A stretch of DNA of 44,439 bases from Sandaracinus sp. (GTDB lineage: Bacteria; Myxococcota_A; Polyangia; Polyangiales; Houyiibacteriaceae): positions 109,877-154,315 of the forward strand of contig PABA01000235.1 of assembly GCA_002699025.1 (NCBI GenBank). The letters run 5' to 3'. The notes beneath the pieces are model-generated. The model saw only the letters and a program-made list of their open reading frames with translations, did not search any database and had not been told where the DNA came from. How positions within the stretch are numbered: position 1 is the first letter of the stretch; every line of letters starts with the position of its first letter. This document shows positions 41,549 to 44,439 of the stretch, piece after piece. The translations under genes and the position numbers were made by a program.

Positions 41549-43504
41549 ATGCCCTTCTCCTCGCCGGGTCGCGCGCTGCGGCTCCTGCTCGCGCTCTCCC
41601 TCGCGCCCGCGCTCCTCGCTCCGACCTGCGAAGGCGACACGAGCGATCCCGAGGCGGGCGAGCCCGTCGCCGTCTTCGAGCTCCCCCGCGACCCGGCCAT
41701 GCCCTTCTTCGACCTGCCCTGGCCGAACGACCTCCGCCGCACGGAGGAGGGCTTCATCGACGTGCGCGCCTTCCCCAACCCACGCCGCGTCGAGCTCCTC
41801 GACACCTACCGCGAGGTCATGAGCACGCGCCTCACCGGCTTCAGCGTGAGCGCGCCCGTCTACCTCCGCTTCGGCACCAGCGTCGACCTCGCCTCCCTCC
41901 CGGCCACGCCCGCCGCCACCCTCGAGCCGGGCGCCTCCGTCTACCTCGTCGACGTCGACCCCGAGAGCCCCACCCGCGGCGAGCGCCGCCCGGTCGAGGT
42001 GCGCTACTGGGCGCCCCAGACGAGCTACTGGCCGGGCCACGCCCTCGCCGTCCGCCCGGTGCACGGCATGCCCCTCGCCGGCGACACCACCTACGCCGTC
42101 GTCGTCACGGACGGCGTCGAGGCCCTCGACGGCCGCCGCCTCCGCCGCTCCCCCGATCTCACGGCGATCCTCGAGCCGGGGCGCGCCGCCGACGACTTCG
42201 TCGAGGACGCCCGCGCCGTCTACGCGCCCGCCCTCGAGGTCCTCGACGAGGCCGGCGTCGAGCGCGACGCGATCCTCCACCTCACGGTCTTCACCACCCA
42301 GGACCCCACCGGCGAGCTCCTCGCGGCGCGCGACTGGCTCGCGGAGCAGCCCGCCCCCGAGCCCATCGACGACGCCTGGCGCTGGGTCGAGGACACCGAG
42401 ACCTACACGCTGGTCCACGGCGCCTACCCCTCGCCCCTCTTCCAGAGCGGCGAGGTCCCCTACACCACCGAGGGGGGCGAGCTCACCCTCGGCCCCGACG
42501 GCGTCCCCGAAACCCACGGCAGCTACGACGCGCGCTTCGCCCTCACCGTGCCGCGCACGGAGATGCCCGAAGACGGCTACCCGCTGGTCCTCGTCGCCCA
42601 CGGCACGGGCGGCGACTACGAGACCTTCGTGCGCGGCGGCACGGCCGAGGCCCTCGCCTCCATCGGCTTCGCGGCCATGGGCGTCGATCAGATCCACCAC
42701 GGCACGCGCAACCCGACGGCGAGCGGCCCCGAGGGCCTGGTCTTCAACTTCCTCAACCCCTTCGCCTTCCGCGACAACGCGCGCCAGGCCGCCCTGGACG
42801 TCGTCCAGCAGGCCCGCTTCGCCGTCGCCAACCCCGTCTCGGACCGGATCATCGCCAGCGACCCGCCCGTCCGCTTCGACCCGGAGCGCATCTACTTCTT
42901 CGGCCACTCCCAGGGCGGCCTCAACGGGCCCATCTTCCTGGCCATCGACGACACGGCGAAGGGCGGCGTGCTCAGCGGCGCCGGCGGCCACCTCGCCATC
43001 GCGCTCGTCGAGAAGACCGAGCCCCTCGACATCCCCGACCTCGTGCGCCTGCTGCTCCGCGTGAACAACGCCGAGCTCGAGGACGAGCACCTCACCTACG
43101 AGCACCCGGTCTTCGCGCTCCTCCAGACCTGGACCGACGTCGCGGACCCGACGAACTACGTGCACATGCTCTTCGAGTGGCCGCGCGAGGGCTTCGCGCC
43201 GAAGAGCATCCTCCAGACCGAGGGCATCACGGACGCCTACACGCCTCCGCGCAGCATCGAGGCGCTCGCCGTCGCCGCGGGCATCCCGCTCGTCGGTCGC
43301 GAGCTCCAGCCCATCCCGGCGCTCGAGCTCCTCGACCTCGGCCGCGTCGACGGCCCGGTGAGCGGCAACGTCGCGGGGGGCGAGGCGACGGCCGGGCTGC
43401 TCCAGTACGACGGCGGCCACTTCGTCGCCTACGGGGAGGACGCCCAGGCGCGCATCCTCGACTTCTACACCAGCTTCGAGGACGGGCTGCCGACGATCCG
43501 CTGA
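41549..43504 (+). CDS. Secreted alpha/beta-hydrolase, lipase/esterase type
   Basis: A 651-aa protein. The ATG at 41549 opens a signal peptide (LRLLLALSLAPALLAPTC); the Cys at 27 could be lipidated, though Thr at -1 is unusual for a lipobox. The N-terminal half ('FELPRDPAMPFFDLPWPNDLRRTEEGFIDVRAFPNP', 'YAVVVTDGVEALDGRRL') is the beta-rich extracytoplasmic domain found before hydrolases of the virulence-factor-lipase type. The hydrolase has 'YPLVLVAHGTGGDYETFV' as the oxyanion-hole region, GHSQGG at 452-457 with nucleophile Ser454, and a late 'YDGGHFVAY' histidine. The substrate is unknown, probably an ester or lipid. The stop is 24 bp before the next gene, suggesting an operon. Confidence 0.87.
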   Translation: MPFSSPGRALRLLLALSLAPALLAPTCEGDTSDPEAGEPVAVFELPRDPAMPFFDLPWPNDLRRTEEGFIDVRAFPNPRRVELLDTYREVMSTRLTGFSVSAPVYLRFGTSVDLASLPATPAATLEPGASVYLVDVDPESPTRGERRPVEVRYWAPQTSYWPGHALAVRPVHGMPLAGDTTYAVVVTDGVEALDGRRLRRSPDLTAILEPGRAADDFVEDARAVYAPALEVLDEAGVERDAILHLTVFTTQDPTGELLAARDWLAEQPAPEPIDDAWRWVEDTETYTLVHGAYPSPLFQSGEVPYTTEGGELTLGPDGVPETHGSYDARFALTVPRTEMPEDGYPLVLVAHGTGGDYETFVRGGTAEALASIGFAAMGVDQIHHGTRNPTASGPEGLVFNFLNPFAFRDNARQAALDVVQQARFAVANPVSDRIIASDPPVRFDPERIYFFGHSQGGLNGPIFLAIDDTAKGGVLSGAGGHLAIALVEKTEPLDIPDLVRLLLRVNNAELEDEHLTYEHPVFALLQTWTDVADPTNYVHMLFEWPREGFAPKSILQTEGITDAYTPPRSIEALAVAAGIPLVGRELQPIPALELLDLGRVDGPVSGNVAGGEATAGLLQYDGGHFVAYGEDAQARILDFYTSFEDGLPTIR

Positions 43505-43528
43505 GGGCGGCCGCGGCGAAGGAGCGGC

Positions 43529-44257
43529 GTGGGGGAGGCGACGAGCGGGCGGACGAGCGAGCGGCGCGGGCCGAGCGAGGCGGAGGCGCTGGCGATGGCG
43601 CGGGAGCTCGCCGGTCCGGTGCTCGGCCCCAAGCGCGCGGCCCGCATGCGCGTCGTCGCCGTGGGCGAGGTGGTGCGGGCGCAGCTCGACGAGAGCCTCG
43701 ACGAGACCGGCTCGCGGCAGCTCGGGCGCGTGGCGCGGCAGGCGGTCGCGTGGGCCGGGCCGCCGCCCTGGGAGGAGATGGTCGAGGAGGGGGCGGTGCC
43801 CGAGGGGCTGCAGATGGCGCCCCTGCCGCTCCCGGAGGCGTACCGCGGCGGCGCGTCGGCGCTCGGGCAGCTCCCGGAGCACGTGCGCGAGCGCCTGCAG
43901 CGGGAGCTCGACGGCTGGGCGCGCGACTCGGGCGGGGTGGTGCCGCCCCATCGCGTGAAGGCCTGGCGCGAGGAGGTCGTGCACGCGCGGACCGGCGAGC
44001 TGCACGTCTGGGTCGGCGGGACGTCGCAGCAGCTGCTGCTCGTCGTGCGCGAGCGGACGGGGTGGCGGGTCGCGCGGGGGGCCGGGATCACGGCGCTGGC
44101 GGGGGCGGGCGCCGGGGGCTTCGGGCTGGTGCTCGGGCCGCTGATCGGGGCGAGCGCGTTCGTGCTCGGCGCGTCGATCGCGGGGGCGCAGGTCTGGGAG
44201 ACGCTTCGGCGTCGCTGGCGCACGGTCTGGAGCCCGGCGCGGCGCATCGCCGTCTGA
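43529..44257 (+). CDS. Small membrane protein of unknown function
   Basis: A protein of 242 aa from a GTG with AAGGAG at 43519-43524. The N-terminal 170 residues are soluble and charged ('AALAMARELAGPVLGPKRAARMRVVAVGEVV'-type helices and 'LDETGSRQLGRVARQAVAW'). A beta-like part 'ELHVWVGGTSQQLLLVVRERTGW' follows. The C-terminus holds a long Gly/Ala hydrophobic hairpin (about 181-220, 'GITALAGAGAGGFGLVLGPLIG' then 'ASAFVLGASIAGAQVW') and an Arg-rich tail. No family is recognised. The 24-bp gap to the hydrolase suggests co-expression. Confidence 0.7.
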   Translation: MGEATSGRTSERRGPSEAEALAMARELAGPVLGPKRAARMRVVAVGEVVRAQLDESLDETGSRQLGRVARQAVAWAGPPPWEEMVEEGAVPEGLQMAPLPLPEAYRGGASALGQLPEHVRERLQRELDGWARDSGGVVPPHRVKAWREEVVHARTGELHVWVGGTSQQLLLVVRERTGWRVARGAGITALAGAGAGGFGLVLGPLIGASAFVLGASIAGAQVWETLRRRWRTVWSPARRIAV

Positions 44258-44439
44258 GACCCCTCCCTTCGGTCGGGGTGCGATCCGCCGTCCGCTCTCC
44301 GCCGTCCGTGCTGGCGCTCGGCTTCGCGGTGCGTGTCCCGTTCGCGGTGGACCCCTCCCTTCGGTCGGGGTGCGATCCGCCGTCCGCTGTCCGCCGTCCG
44401 TGCTGGCGCTCGGCTTCACGGTCCATGCCGCGTTCGCGG
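44258..44439. repeat. 92-bp direct repeat, two copies, cut by the window edge
   Basis: Units start at 44258 and 44350 (GACCCCTCCCTTCGGTCGGG...). They are nearly identical with a few substitutions (CTCTCC/CTGTCC, TCGCGGTGC/TCACGGTCC). Each has a small hairpin-like CTCCCTTCGGTCGGGG. The second is truncated at 90 of 92 bases, so the array may continue. Confidence 0.9.

Overview
The window suggests a very GC-rich, GC3-biased bacterium of the Myxococcota, probably a Polyangiales/Sandaracinus-like lineage. This is inferred from gene content: a MYXO-CTERM-type C-terminal sorting signal, MopE-type Asp/Cys calcium or metal-binding motifs, kinases with the myxobacterial 'HRDISPANV' catalytic loop, a DUF1592/DUF1588 plus DUF1552 gene pair, several long Cys-rich or Gly-rich surface proteins, and a giant secreted RHS protein. 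No rRNA, tRNA, CRISPR array, integrase or transposase was seen.

Layout. 1-5.3 kb: a secreted DUF1592-family lipoprotein with a CxxCH motif coupled to a Tat-exported DUF1552 protein, then a small DUF4136-like protein and a TraB/GumN lipoprotein. 5.25-5.89 kb: a gene-free convergent junction holding a 41-bp tandem repeat, a 16-bp palindrome, a perfect 40-bp palindrome and a 21-bp tandem repeat. 5.9-10.7 kb: a membrane Ser/Thr kinase with a PEGA domain (minus strand), a LytM/M23 peptidase, and a kinase with a multi-pass membrane tail. 10.9-16.4 kb: three cell-surface genes, namely a small lipoprotein translationally coupled to a 1013-aa lysozyme-like + M15 peptidase lipoprotein, then a Cys-rich repeat protein with a MYXO-CTERM tail. 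16.7-21 kb: a STAND/AAA-type ATPase divergent from a second kinase of the multi-pass type. 21-31.1 kb: a secreted helical protein and a 2886-aa RHS/YD-repeat protein whose C-terminal tail has lower GC. 31.3-37.1 kb: a small unknown protein, two related PEGA-type Ser/Thr kinases (the second with HLD in place of HRD) and a membrane-anchored C13/caspase-like peptidase. 37.3-39.6 kb (minus): a single-frame fusion of protein-L-isoaspartate methyltransferase to a complete GspE/PilB secretion ATPase. 39.7-44.4 kb: a tandem-repeat block, a Gly-rich lipoprotein, a divergent alpha/beta-hydrolase and a small membrane protein, ending in a 92-bp direct repeat cut by the window edge.

How the genes may work together. 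The repeated theme is envelope biology under Ser/Thr phosphorylation: five Hanks-type kinases (three single-pass with a PEGA-like sensor tail, two with about six membrane spans) sit next to peptidoglycan hydrolases, surface lipoproteins and a caspase-like peptidase. The strongest candidates for something undescribed are the PCMT-GspE fusion, the kinase/non-RD kinase/caspase-like cluster, the pair of multi-pass 'DWG' kinases, and a dispersed tandem-repeat family with core GTCCGCAGGAC found at three intergenic sites.

Most long antisense open frames here come from high GC and were left out. Starts were chosen by signal peptides, ribosome-binding sites, codon bias and comparison of paralogues within the window.
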